A DNA stretch of 64,000 nt from Aliiglaciecola lipolytica E3 (GTDB lineage Bacteria; Pseudomonadota; Gammaproteobacteria; Enterobacterales; Alteromonadaceae). The translations under genes and the position numbers were made by a program. Below the pieces are notes generated by a model, which saw only the letters and a program-made list of their open reading frames with translations, was not told where the DNA came from and searched no databases. Numbering within the stretch: the stretch's first letter is position 1; each line of letters begins with the position of its first letter. Of the stretch, positions 44,971 through 54,854 are shown in pieces. The stretch spans positions 1 to 64,000 of the forward strand of contig NZ_BAEN01000038.1 of assembly GCF_000314975.1 (NCBI RefSeq). The letters run 5' to 3'.

Positions 44971-46407
44971 ATGTTAAGACGTACTAAAATTCTCGCTACT
45001 CTTGGTCCTGCGACCGATACTCCTGAAATGATTGAAGGCATTATTCAAGCTGGTGCAAATGTTGTTCGCATGAATTTTTCCCATGGTACCGCAGAGGACC
45101 ACATTAACAGAGCTAAGATAGTTAGAGACGTTGCGAAAAAGCTGGGTAAATATGTTGCTATTTTGGGTGATCTTCAAGGACCTAAAATCCGAGTTTCCAA
45201 ATTCAAAGAAGGCCCAATCAAATTAAAAATTGGTGATGAATTCATTCTCGACGCAGAAATGGGTAAAGAAGACGGTAACCAACAAGCTGTTGGAATCGAT
45301 TACAAAGCTCTACCAGACGATGTGCACCCTGACGACTTGTTATTACTAGACGATGGCAGAATTCAATTACTGGTTGAAAAAGTTGTTGGCAGAAAGGTGT
45401 ATACCAAGGTAACAGTGGGTGGCAAACTATCTAATAATAAAGGCATCAACCGACTTGGTGGTGGTTTATCTGCTGACGCGTTAACTGAAAAAGATAAACA
45501 AGATATTCTTACCGCAGCCAAAATGGATGTTGACTATTTAGCGGTATCCTTCCCTCGTAGTGGTGAAGACTTAAATTATGCTCGAAAACTTGCAGAAGAA
45601 GCCGGTTGTCGTGCATTAATCTGTGCAAAAGTTGAAAGAGCTGAAACTGTAGCTAACGACGAAGCGATTGACGACATTATTCAAGCGTCAGATGCAGTTA
45701 TGGTAGCGCGCGGAGATCTAGGTGTTGAAATTGGTGACGCCGAGCTAGTTGGTGTGCAGAAGAAATTGATTTCACGCTCTAGACAAATGAATAAAGTGGT
45801 CATTACAGCAACTCAAATGATGGAGTCTATGATCAGCAGTCCTATGCCTACCCGGGCTGAAGTAATGGATGTCGCTAATGCTGTTTTAGACGGAACCGAC
45901 GCAGTGATGCTATCAGCCGAAACTGCAGCAGGTGAATATCCAATCGAAACTGTAGCTGCTATGGCACGCGTATGTGAAGGCGCTGAAACTCACCCCAGTG
46001 TTAAGATTTCTAAGCACCGCGTAGATGAAAAGTTCACTTCTATAAGTGAAACTGTGGCTTTATCTGCAGTTTACGCAGCGAACCATTTGTCGAGTATAAA
46101 AGCATTAATTGCTTTAACTGAAAGTGGTAATACTTCAAAGATTATGTCGCGCATCACAACATCACTACCTATTTACGCCTTGTCTCGACATGAATCTACA
46201 TTGAACACAATGGCGTTATTTAGAGGTGTTAAACAGGTTTATTTCGATTCAAGAGGTAGTGAGCCTGGCAAACTTAAACAAGACGTAATTGATGTATTGA
46301 AATCAAAAGGCATTTTAGAAAGCGGTGATTGTTTTGTAATGACCTATGGAGACGAAATGGAAACAATCGGCTCTACTAACGCATTTAAAGTTGTTACTGT
46401 TCCTTAA
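44971..46407 (+). CDS. pykA: Pyruvate kinase (PykA type)
   Basis: PykA converts phosphoenolpyruvate and ADP to pyruvate and ATP. The 478-residue protein follows E. coli PykA along its length ([72 protein letters not shown]). All catalytic motifs are present. The context is hexR upstream and the Entner-Doudoroff operon beyond, so lower glycolysis is linked with glucose entry through the same regulator. Confidence 0.97.
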   Translation: MLRRTKILATLGPATDTPEMIEGIIQAGANVVRMNFSHGTAEDHINRAKIVRDVAKKLGKYVAILGDLQGPKIRVSKFKEGPIKLKIGDEFILDAEMGKEDGNQQAVGIDYKALPDDVHPDDLLLLDDGRIQLLVEKVVGRKVYTKVTVGGKLSNNKGINRLGGGLSADALTEKDKQDILTAAKMDVDYLAVSFPRSGEDLNYARKLAEEAGCRALICAKVERAETVANDEAIDDIIQASDAVMVARGDLGVEIGDAELVGVQKKLISRSRQMNKVVITATQMMESMISSPMPTRAEVMDVANAVLDGTDAVMLSAETAAGEYPIETVAAMARVCEGAETHPSVKISKHRVDEKFTSISETVALSAVYAANHLSSIKALIALTESGNTSKIMSRITTSLPIYALSRHESTLNTMALFRGVKQVYFDSRGSEPGKLKQDVIDVLKSKGILESGDCFVMTYGDEMETIGSTNAFKVVTVP

Positions 46408-46421
46408 ATTTCTAAACTTCA

Positions 46422-46449
46422 TCCCTGCTGTTATCTTCAACAGCAGGGA
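46422..46449 (+). terminator. Hairpin after pykA
   Basis: TCCCTGCTGTT (46422-46432) pairs with AACAGCAGGGA (46439-46449) around a six-base loop, 15 bases after the pykA stop. The stem is strong, but the following AAGTTATCTCTG has no good T-run, so intrinsic termination is uncertain. The hairpin could also protect the 3' end. Confidence 0.5.
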
Positions 46450-46645
46450 AAGTTATCTCTGTTCTATTACCCGAGTTATCTCATTCACTCTCTCCTCTCC
46501 CAAACCTAAAAAATTGCAAAATTGCTAATCACGTTTTTTAATTCTTTTTAAATACTATTTAGCAAATCAATAGTCATAAATAAGTCATATCTACTCTTAT
46601 TCCTTGTGTATTTTGACTACTATTGGTGAACGCATAATTTAAAAC

Positions 46646-47842
46646 ATGAATGAACAGGCCAAATTTAATATGAAGTCAGAACCAACGTTTGATGTAATTG
46701 TATATGGCGCGACCGGATTTACAGGTCAATTAGTTGCTGAGTATTTAGCCAAAACCTATCCTCAGCCCAAAGATCTAAAATGGGCTATTGCCGGCAGAAA
46801 TAAAGCGAAATTAGAAGCGCTTAAAACCAGCCTAAAACTGCACAATGACGTCGCGTGTTTACAAGCAGACTCCAGTGACGTAGAAAGCCTTAAATCTCTT
46901 GTTGAAGGCGCCAAGGTCATCCTTACAACTGTCGGGCCATATCAATTATATGGCAGTAAACTGGTTGAGTTATGCGCAATCAACGGCACCGATTATGTCG
47001 ACTTATGTGGAGAACCGACATGGATGCATGAAATGATAAATGCGCATCAACAAACAGCGGAAAAATCAGGCGCTAGAATCGTGTTTTCCTGTGGCTTTGA
47101 TTCTATCCCTTTCGATTTAGGTGTGTATTACCTTCAGAAAAAAGCCCAATCCACATTTTCACAGCCGTTTAAGCGAATTAAAGGCAGAGTTAGAGGAATG
47201 AAAGGCACATTTTCTGGTGGTACAAAAGCAAGCTTACAAGCAACAATGGCCGCAGCTAAAAAAGACAAAAACATCATGGCCGTTTTATTAAATCCATTTG
47301 CGTTAACACCCGGATTTACTGGTGCTGAACAACCACTAGGCAATAAGCCATTATTTGAAGATGAATTTAATAGCTGGTCTGCCCCCTTTATTATGGCCGC
47401 AATCAATACCCGCAATATTCATCGTTCCAATTATCTTTTTAATCATGCCTATGGCCAAGAATTTGTTTATGACGAAATGATGTTTACCGGCCCTGGGGAA
47501 AAAGGTCAAGCGATTGCTGAACATGTGGCAGCAGACAAAAGTATGGCTAGTGATGCAGGTCCCAAACCCGGTGAAGGTCCAAGTAAAGAAGAAAGAGAGG
47601 CGGGATTCTTTGATGTGATTTTTTCGGGCAACGAACAAGGGAACCGTTTAACTGTCGCTGTAAAAGGCAACATGGACCCGGGCTATGGAACAACATCAAA
47701 AATGATTTCGGAATCTGCCGTGTGCCTTGCCAAAGATGATATAGCGGTAAAAGGTGGCATTTGGACGACGGCTCCAGCCATGGGAGACAAACTGATAGAG
47801 CGACTCGTTGCCAAAGCAGGTATGACTTTCAGCGTTGAGTAA
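46646..47842 (+). CDS. Saccharopine-dehydrogenase-like NAD(P) oxidoreductase
   Basis: This 398-residue protein starts with a Rossmann fold: FDVIVYGATGFTGQLVAEYL (near residues 15-34), WAIAGRNKAKLEAL and a TTVGPYQLYGSKLVELCA strand-helix. These fit the saccharopine dehydrogenase/trans-acting enoyl reductase family. FSCGFDSIPFDLGVY and FSGGTKAS are also typical. Most members have unknown substrates, and lysine degradation should not be assumed. It is monocistronic, converges on the nitroreductase gene and has no related neighbour. Confidence 0.85.
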   Translation: MNEQAKFNMKSEPTFDVIVYGATGFTGQLVAEYLAKTYPQPKDLKWAIAGRNKAKLEALKTSLKLHNDVACLQADSSDVESLKSLVEGAKVILTTVGPYQLYGSKLVELCAINGTDYVDLCGEPTWMHEMINAHQQTAEKSGARIVFSCGFDSIPFDLGVYYLQKKAQSTFSQPFKRIKGRVRGMKGTFSGGTKASLQATMAAAKKDKNIMAVLLNPFALTPGFTGAEQPLGNKPLFEDEFNSWSAPFIMAAINTRNIHRSNYLFNHAYGQEFVYDEMMFTGPGEKGQAIAEHVAADKSMASDAGPKPGEGPSKEEREAGFFDVIFSGNEQGNRLTVAVKGNMDPGYGTTSKMISESAVCLAKDDIAVKGGIWTTAPAMGDKLIERLVAKAGMTFSVE

Positions 47843-47899
47843 ACATTTTACAGGATGCAATAAGCCCCGGTACGGGCGCTTATTGCAAATCAAATCAGC

Positions 47900-48451
47900 T
47901 TAATTCCAAAACTCAAAGTAATCACTACTTTCTCTTGTTGGAGCAGGCATTGGGTCTGTGGTCGGTGTACCTAAGTACAAGAAGCCAACTATTTCATCTT
48001 TTTCTTCTAAAAAGAATGCACATTTAACATCTTCACTATGTGCAAAAGGTCCCGTGCGCCACACTCCGCCGAATCCTTGCGCTACGGCTGCCATTTGCAT
48101 CGCGTGAACGGCGCAAGATGCTGATGCCACTTGTTCAATCCAAGGCACCTTTTCATGCTCGCTATATTTGGCGATGGCCACAATCACCATAGGCGCTCTT
48201 AGCGGCATCTGCGATGCTCGCTGTATCTGCTTTTCATCTAGATCTTCATTGATCGCGGCTTCTTCGTATATCTCGCCCAACTTTACTAAGCCCCTCCCCT
48301 GACAAACCACAAACTTCCATGGTGTTAACGAAGCATGATCAGGGGCACGAAGCGCAGCCTGCATAATACTCTCTAATTGCTCACCTTGAGGAGCAGGCTC
48401 TTTTAATCTTGGTTGAGAACGTCGATTTAACAATAATTCAATAGCTTGCAT
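47900..48451 (-). CDS. NAD(P)H nitroreductase, YdjA family
   Basis: This FMN-dependent nitroreductase of 183 residues has exactly the length of E. coli YdjA. I moved the start from the longer frame (48493) to ATG 48451, which has GAGAGAG about six bases upstream and begins MQAIELLLNRRSQPRL like the family. Other blocks are RAPDHASLTPWKFVV, ASASCAVHAMQMAAVAQGFGGVWRTG and FLYLGTP. The physiological substrate is not known. It is transcribed alone and divergently from sppA. Confidence 0.9.
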   Translation of the reverse strand: MQAIELLLNRRSQPRLKEPAPQGEQLESIMQAALRAPDHASLTPWKFVVCQGRGLVKLGEIYEEAAINEDLDEKQIQRASQMPLRAPMVIVAIAKYSEHEKVPWIEQVASASCAVHAMQMAAVAQGFGGVWRTGPFAHSEDVKCAFFLEEKDEIVGFLYLGTPTTDPMPAPTRESSDYFEFWN

Positions 48452-48766
48452 ATTAACTCTCTCACTAAGCGAAATGTCTAGTTTAGTATGCAAACTTCAC
48501 TGATGTACTGCAACAGTAAACTTATTCACTTGCGTCATTTTTAAATAATATTCATGCGAACGCTAAAGCCTGCCTAACTAGTGAGATAAAGCATTACTTT
48601 ATAACCATGATTACTTTGATTAAAAATCATACACCATTGCGACACAGCTGGTTCAAATAAGTAATATTTTCGTGAAAAAGGCTTTTCATTCATAAAAAAT
48701 TACATTTGTGAGGTCGATTAATTGTGTAAATTGGTTAGGATAGACGAATTATAATTTCAGGTGAAT
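48452..48766. other. Intergenic region between nitroreductase and sppA
   Basis: These 315 AT-rich bases lie between divergent genes. A TATAAT (48750-48755) lies only 11 bases before the sppA start and has no convincing -35, so I do not call it a promoter. No repeats or open frames were seen. Confidence 0.4.
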
Positions 48767-50635
48767 ATGCATATGGCAAATGGTAGTAGTTGGACAAAAT
48801 CATTTTTTGTGGGTATCTGGACAGTTTTAAATTTCTGTCGAAAGGTATTTTTTAATATTATTTTTATTGTGTTAGCAATTGCTTTGATTTCCATCATGAT
48901 GAAAGATGATGGTAAAATTTTAGTCCCTCAAAGTACTGCCTTAGTACTTAATATTGAAGGCGATATAGTAATAGAAAAGCGCTATATCGATCCGATGAAC
49001 AAGTTTTTTGAAGAAGCCTTGGGGCAAGAGCCTGAAAACCCAGAAGTGTTGCTTCAAGATATTTTATTTGCGTTAGAAAATGCAAAGCACGACAACCGAG
49101 TGAAGACACTCATTCTCCACCTACAGGGAATGGGCAATGCGGGTATGGATAAACTACAACAAGTCGCTACCGCAATAGACGATTTTAAAGAAAGCGGTAA
49201 ACCCGTGTACGCGGTTGCCGACTACTATACGCAAAGCCAATACTACCTTGCCAGTAAGGCTGATAATGTTTACCTAAACCCAATGGGCGCCATGATGTTT
49301 GAGGGTTACGGACGTTACCCAATGTATTACAAGGCAGCTTTAGAAAAGCTTAAGGTCACAACCCATGTATTTAAAGTAGGCACCTATAAGTCAGCGGTTG
49401 AACCCTATATTCGCGATGACATGTCGGAACCTGCTAAAGAAGCCAATAAAGCCTGGTTAACGGTACTTTGGAATCAATATAAAACCGATGTGGCAGCAGC
49501 CCGTAACTTATCACCAACTGATTTTGATGAAGATTTGGATAACTTCTTAGTTAAATTTGAGCAAGCAAATGGTGATTTCGCCACCTATGCCTTAGAAAAC
49601 GGTTGGGTTGACGCACTTCCGACTCGCGAGCAAATCCGTCAAGAAATTATCGATATCGTCGGTATAGATAAAAACAAAAAAAGCTTCTCACAAATTGATT
49701 TAAACAGTTATTTAAAGGTCATTAAACCAATTTACAACCTGCCTTCCCCGAATACCAATCACGTTGCTATAGTTGTAGCCAAAGGCACAATTTTGAATGG
49801 CACCCAAAAAGCTGGCGATATTGGAGGCGACAGCACTGCAGAACTGCTGCGTAAAGCCAGATTAGATGAATCCGTTAAAGCGGTAGTTTTATATGTGGAT
49901 TCACCTGGAGGAAGCGCATTTGCTTCAGAAATTATTCGTCAAGAAGTAGAGAACCTAAAGGCAGCTAACAAACCAGTTGTGGCACTAATGAGTACCTATG
50001 CGGCGTCTGGAGGCTATTGGATCTCAGCTGCAGCAGATCAAATATGGGCTGCACCTAGTACAATTACAGGCTCGATTGGCATTTATGGCATGTTCCTGAC
50101 GTTTGAAAATGCTCTTGATTATCTCGGTATTCATTCAGATGGTGTAGGTACCACAGACTTTGCGGGCTTGAGTGTGACCAGAGCACTCGATCCACGTGTT
50201 GGCCAAGTCATTCAAATGAGTATTAATCATGGTTATCAAGAATTCCTCAATCTAGTAGCGACTGAGCGCCAAATGAATGTAAATGCAGTTGACGACATAG
50301 CACAAGGACGCGTTTGGATAGGTGAAACGGCAAAAGAGTTAGGCTTAGTAGATAATTTAGGCTATCTTGATGATGCGGTGAAAGCAGCTGCTGATTTGGC
50401 AAAACTGGAAGAATATGAGACGAAATATGTTGAACCGGATTTGAGCCCAAGTGAAAAGTTCTGGAAGGAATTTTTTGGTCAAGCATCTGAAACCATCGGT
50501 AAAACAACTTTTGTTAAACAGGACTCCAAACTTGCCGCTTTTGTAAAGCAGTTAGTTGAAGATGTCGACGCGATCACTAAATTAAATGATCCCAATGGCA
50601 TTTATGCCCATTGTTTAGCATGTGAAATAAACTAA
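48767..50635 (+). CDS. sppA: Signal peptide peptidase SppA, 67 kDa type
   Basis: SppA is an inner-membrane serine protease that degrades cleaved signal peptides. The 622-residue protein has one N-terminal membrane anchor (about residues 20-45) and two SppA/ClpP-like domains. The catalytic Lys is in KVGTYKSAVEPY (near 208) and the Ser in STYAASGGYWISAA (near 413), as in the E. coli Lys/Ser dyad. Starts at GTG 48761, ATG 48767 and ATG 48773 are possible; AGG at 48759-48761 favours 48767. Confidence 0.93.
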   Translation: MHMANGSSWTKSFFVGIWTVLNFCRKVFFNIIFIVLAIALISIMMKDDGKILVPQSTALVLNIEGDIVIEKRYIDPMNKFFEEALGQEPENPEVLLQDILFALENAKHDNRVKTLILHLQGMGNAGMDKLQQVATAIDDFKESGKPVYAVADYYTQSQYYLASKADNVYLNPMGAMMFEGYGRYPMYYKAALEKLKVTTHVFKVGTYKSAVEPYIRDDMSEPAKEANKAWLTVLWNQYKTDVAAARNLSPTDFDEDLDNFLVKFEQANGDFATYALENGWVDALPTREQIRQEIIDIVGIDKNKKSFSQIDLNSYLKVIKPIYNLPSPNTNHVAIVVAKGTILNGTQKAGDIGGDSTAELLRKARLDESVKAVVLYVDSPGGSAFASEIIRQEVENLKAANKPVVALMSTYAASGGYWISAAADQIWAAPSTITGSIGIYGMFLTFENALDYLGIHSDGVGTTDFAGLSVTRALDPRVGQVIQMSINHGYQEFLNLVATERQMNVNAVDDIAQGRVWIGETAKELGLVDNLGYLDDAVKAAADLAKLEEYETKYVEPDLSPSEKFWKEFFGQASETIGKTTFVKQDSKLAAFVKQLVEDVDAITKLNDPNGIYAHCLACEIN

Positions 50636-50710
50636 ACCTATTCTACGCAAGGGTAATGAGTTGCATAACTCATTACCCTGTCCTTTCTTATAATTTGAAT
50701 ACTGCTTAAC

Positions 50711-51199
50711 ATGATCACTTTTGAACAACACAATCAAATTCAACATTGCGTGATTCGTTGTATCGCTTTAGCACAAGACTATTTTAAGCGACAGTTAACC
50801 ACACCTACATTACAGTTCAATCAGCGTGGTAATGTTGCTGGCACAGCCCATTTGCAAAAAAATCTGATCAAACTAAACAGTACCTTATTAGCAGACAACT
50901 TTGATGAGTTTTTGTTAACTGTCATTCCCCATGAAGTTGCACACATAGTGGCATATCAAATTTATGACAGAGTTAAACCTCACGGACTAGAATGGCAAGC
51001 TATTATGCAGAACATTTTTAAGCTACCAGCGACTGTCAGACACAAAATGGATACAACTAAAACCCAAGGTAAGATGTTTAATTATAAGTGCCACTGTTCT
51101 CAGGTTAAGTTAACGTTAAGAAGACATAACAAAGTAGTACGGAAAGAACAGCGTTACAGCTGTCGAAAATGTCAGCAGATTTTAGTTGAGGTCGCTTGA
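50711..51199 (+). CDS. sprT: SprT-like zinc metallopeptidase domain protein
   Basis: This 162-residue SprT family protein is close in length to E. coli SprT (165). It has HEVAH (near residue 77, zinc and catalytic Glu), a further His in KPHGLEW, and a C-terminal zinc ribbon with cysteines in YKCHC and YSCRKC. SprT-type domains are related to the DNA-protein crosslink protease Spartan, but the bacterial role is not settled. It lies 75 bases after sppA and converges on yfbV. Confidence 0.9.
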   Translation: MITFEQHNQIQHCVIRCIALAQDYFKRQLTTPTLQFNQRGNVAGTAHLQKNLIKLNSTLLADNFDEFLLTVIPHEVAHIVAYQIYDRVKPHGLEWQAIMQNIFKLPATVRHKMDTTKTQGKMFNYKCHCSQVKLTLRRHNKVVRKEQRYSCRKCQQILVEVA

Positions 51200-51246
51200 T
51201 TTTTAAGTTTAAATTGTAGCAAGTTAAAACAGAACAAAGTTTAGGT

Positions 51247-51693
51247 TCAAAACCACTGTTTCGTGAATACTTTATCTAATTCACTGAAAGCTGTTTTAAG
51301 CAATTTTGCTAGCTCTTTATAACGCGGTTTAGACGTTTGCTGAGAGACCTTTACACCCTGCAATTGCATTTTGTGATGGATCTCTTGATACCAAGCCCTT
51401 AAAGCCGGTGGTAGTGTCTGGTTAGATCGGTGACCAAGCCACATTAACCCTTGCATTGGTAAGCTTAGAAAAAACGCACCAATAGCTATTCCTTGGGGAA
51501 TAAAACTGTCACCATAAAAGTTTATAATTGCGAAAGCACTCAACACCGCCAATGGTGGCATAACTCTAATAGAGAATTTAGTTGCATTGATCACGCGATA
51601 CTCAGGGAAAATCGCATTTAGTTGCTTTTGCATTGGCCAAGTTGTCATATACTCTTGACCATCTTTAAATAGTCCGGTCATACTCTGAGACAT
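51247..51693 (-). CDS. yfbV: UPF0208 membrane protein YfbV
   Basis: This 148-residue inner-membrane protein resembles E. coli YfbV: FKDGQEYMTTWPMQKQL near the start, then RVMPPLAVLSAF, two hydrophobic segments (about residues 45-65 and 68-88) and LSLPMQGLMWLGHRS. The longer frame begins at a TTG (51711), but ATG 51693 has AAGGA five bases before it and fits the family. E. coli YfbV has been linked to chromosome Ter organisation, which is not shown here. Confidence 0.9.
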   Translation of the reverse strand: MSQSMTGLFKDGQEYMTTWPMQKQLNAIFPEYRVINATKFSIRVMPPLAVLSAFAIINFYGDSFIPQGIAIGAFFLSLPMQGLMWLGHRSNQTLPPALRAWYQEIHHKMQLQGVKVSQQTSKPRYKELAKLLKTAFSELDKVFTKQWF

Positions 51694-52978
<1,285 letters not shown>

Positions 52979-53061
52979 AAGTGACAATTTGAAGTGTTTC
53001 ATTTACTGATTCAACTAGCGGTTAAATCATTACGTAGTTCAAAGGTAGTGAAGCACTCTTT

Positions 53062-53760
53062 ATGATTTCACTGTATAAACTTGACACTTCAATACATTTT
53101 CCATCGCCGCAAGAAGCCTTACTTGACCCTAATGGGTTATTGGCTTTTGGCGGCGATTTAAGTGTTGACCGCTTAGTTGAAGCGTACAAAAAGGGAATTT
53201 TTCCCTGGTTTTCTGATGGTGAACCAATTCTTTGGTGGAGTCCCGACCCCAGAGGAGTGTTATTTACTAAAGATTATCAAAGCAGTAAAAGCTTAGTTAA
53301 ACATATTCGTAAGTCACGTCCTAAAGTAACTGTTAACACCCAATTTGACGCCGTCATTGACGCTTGTTCTACTATTCCAAGAAAAGACAATGGAACTTGG
53401 ATTACGCCTGATATGGTCGAATCTTATAAAGCTCTGCATAAAGCTGGTTTCGCTCACTCAATTGAGGTTTGGTCTCAAGAAAAGCTTATTGGCGGGTTAT
53501 ACGGTGTATTTGTGAATAATGTATTTTGCGGCGAATCCATGTTTAGTCTGCAAACAAACGCATCAAAAGTCGCATTTCATTGTTTGGTAAAAATGCTTCG
53601 AGCAAACGATGTTGCAGTGATTGATTGTCAAATGCAGAATCCGCATCTAGCCAGTTTAGGCTGTATCGAATTAGCGAGAGTTGATTTTCTGCAGCTATTA
53701 ACAGACCAACAGCAAACCCTAAAGTCGGATCTATGGTTTCCTAGGGTGCTTCTAGAATGA
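53062..53760 (+). CDS. aat: Leucyl/phenylalanyl-tRNA-protein transferase
   Basis: Aat attaches Leu or Phe to proteins with N-terminal Lys or Arg, marking them for ClpAP through ClpS. The 232-residue protein shows FPSPQEALLDPNGLLAFGGDL, GIFPWFSDGEPILWWSPDPR (near residues 47-66), VYGV-like LYGVFVNNVFCGESMFS and FIDCQ-like VIDCQMQNPHLASLG. Its stop overlaps the bpt start by four bases. clpS and clpA, which read this signal, are encoded 1-4 kb downstream. Confidence 0.96.
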   Translation: MISLYKLDTSIHFPSPQEALLDPNGLLAFGGDLSVDRLVEAYKKGIFPWFSDGEPILWWSPDPRGVLFTKDYQSSKSLVKHIRKSRPKVTVNTQFDAVIDACSTIPRKDNGTWITPDMVESYKALHKAGFAHSIEVWSQEKLIGGLYGVFVNNVFCGESMFSLQTNASKVAFHCLVKMLRANDVAVIDCQMQNPHLASLGCIELARVDFLQLLTDQQQTLKSDLWFPRVLLE

Positions 53761-54464
53761 ATTTAAAATTTGGGTTAACTCAACAATTTCAATGTAGTTA
53801 TTTGGCAGAAAAGCAAGAGCAGTTGTTAGTCCTAGTACCAGATTCAGATAAATCTTTGGCCTCTGATTATAGTTATTTAGCCGGGGCTGGATTTCGCCGC
53901 AGCGGCGATCAAATTTACCGTCCACATTGTGCTCATTGCCGAGCTTGCCAATCGATTCGGATCCTTGTTGAGGATTTTGTCGCGTCGAAAAGTCAACGAC
54001 GTATTATGAATAAAAATAGTGATCTTAGTGTATTTACCAGTTCTAAGAACAAACCTGAATATTTTCCCATTTACGAAGAGTATATTAACCAACGACATAA
54101 TGATGGCAGCATGTTTCCTGCAAGCGTTGCACAATACAATGGATTTATTCAGTGTGATTGGTTAGATACGCTTTATATTGAGTTTTATTTGGATCAGGAA
54201 CTCATAGGTGTCGCAGTAACTGACATGTTAGAGAATGCGTTTTCAGCTCTTTACACTTTTTTTAAACCAGAATTCGCCAATCGGTCACTTGGCACTTACG
54301 CAATTATCCAGCAAATTGAACAAAGTAGGATATACGGAAAACAATTTTTGTACTTGGGTTATCAAATCGATGAGTGCCAAAAAATGAGTTATAAGCGCAA
54401 TTTTTACCCACATCAGCGCTTTATTGACAATAAATGGCAATTAATCACAAAAAATATCACTTAG
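53757..54464 (+). CDS. bpt: Aspartate/glutamate leucyltransferase (Bpt, ATE-like)
   Basis: Bpt adds Leu to proteins with N-terminal Asp or Glu. E. coli lacks it; Vibrio and other marine gammaproteobacteria have it. The 235-residue protein has the ATE N-terminal cysteines in PHCAHCRACQSIRI (near residues 59-72) and C-terminal GYQIDECQKMSYKRNFYPHQ. ATG 53757 overlaps the aat stop. Together aat and bpt extend the N-end rule to four primary or secondary residues, with ClpS-ClpA as the reader and unfoldase. Confidence 0.94.
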   Translation: MNLKFGLTQQFQCSYLAEKQEQLLVLVPDSDKSLASDYSYLAGAGFRRSGDQIYRPHCAHCRACQSIRILVEDFVASKSQRRIMNKNSDLSVFTSSKNKPEYFPIYEEYINQRHNDGSMFPASVAQYNGFIQCDWLDTLYIEFYLDQELIGVAVTDMLENAFSALYTFFKPEFANRSLGTYAIIQQIEQSRIYGKQFLYLGYQIDECQKMSYKRNFYPHQRFIDNKWQLITKNIT

Positions 54465-54541
54465 GTCCTTTACTCTTGGTCGCTTATTGGGCAAAATCTG
54501 CGCGGCATTTTTGACACTATTAATTGAGGTAAACAACTTAC

Positions 54542-54760
54542 ATGGCGAAAGAAGACTGTATTGAAATGGAAGGTACCGTATTGGACACACTTCCTAATAC
54601 TATGTTCCGGGTTGAATTAGAAAACGGACACGTCGTCACTGCGCACATCTCAGGAAAGATGCGCAAAAACTATATACGTATATTAACTGGCGACAAAGTT
54701 ACAGTTGAGATGACTCCTTATGACCTTACTAAGGGTCGGATCATCTATCGCGCCAGATAA
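54542..54760 (+). CDS. infA: Translation initiation factor IF-1
   Basis: IF-1 is a 72-residue S1/OB-fold protein that binds the ribosomal A site during initiation. The product is nearly standard: [20 protein letters not shown], then [20 protein letters not shown] and the KGRIIYR end. GAGG lies about ten bases upstream of ATG 54542. It is transcribed after bpt, as aat-infA neighbour each other in E. coli, and is followed by a strong terminator. Confidence 0.98.
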   Translation: MAKEDCIEMEGTVLDTLPNTMFRVELENGHVVTAHISGKMRKNYIRILTGDKVTVEMTPYDLTKGRIIYRAR

Positions 54761-54790
54761 GACTTGTTCCTTTTTGCTAAATTAGCATAA

Positions 54791-54816
54791 AAAAACCCAG
54801 CCTAAGCTGGGTTTTT
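54791..54816. terminator. Bidirectional terminator between infA and clpA
   Basis: AAAAACCCAGC (54791-54801) pairs with GCTGGGTTTTT (54806-54816) around CTAA. Perfect 11-bp stem with A and T runs on both sides, serving convergent infA and clpA. Confidence 0.9.
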
Positions 54817-54854
54817 GTTTATTTTGGTTATCTTAAATATATTAAGAGTAAGCG

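Noticed and set aside
47134-47638. Long antisense open frames opposite the saccharopine-dehydrogenase-like gene
   Set aside because: These are shadow frames of a well-supported gene, with no independent start signal or domain.
48750-48755. TATAAT just before sppA
   Set aside because: It would put the transcription start at the start codon and has no -35 box at a usable distance.
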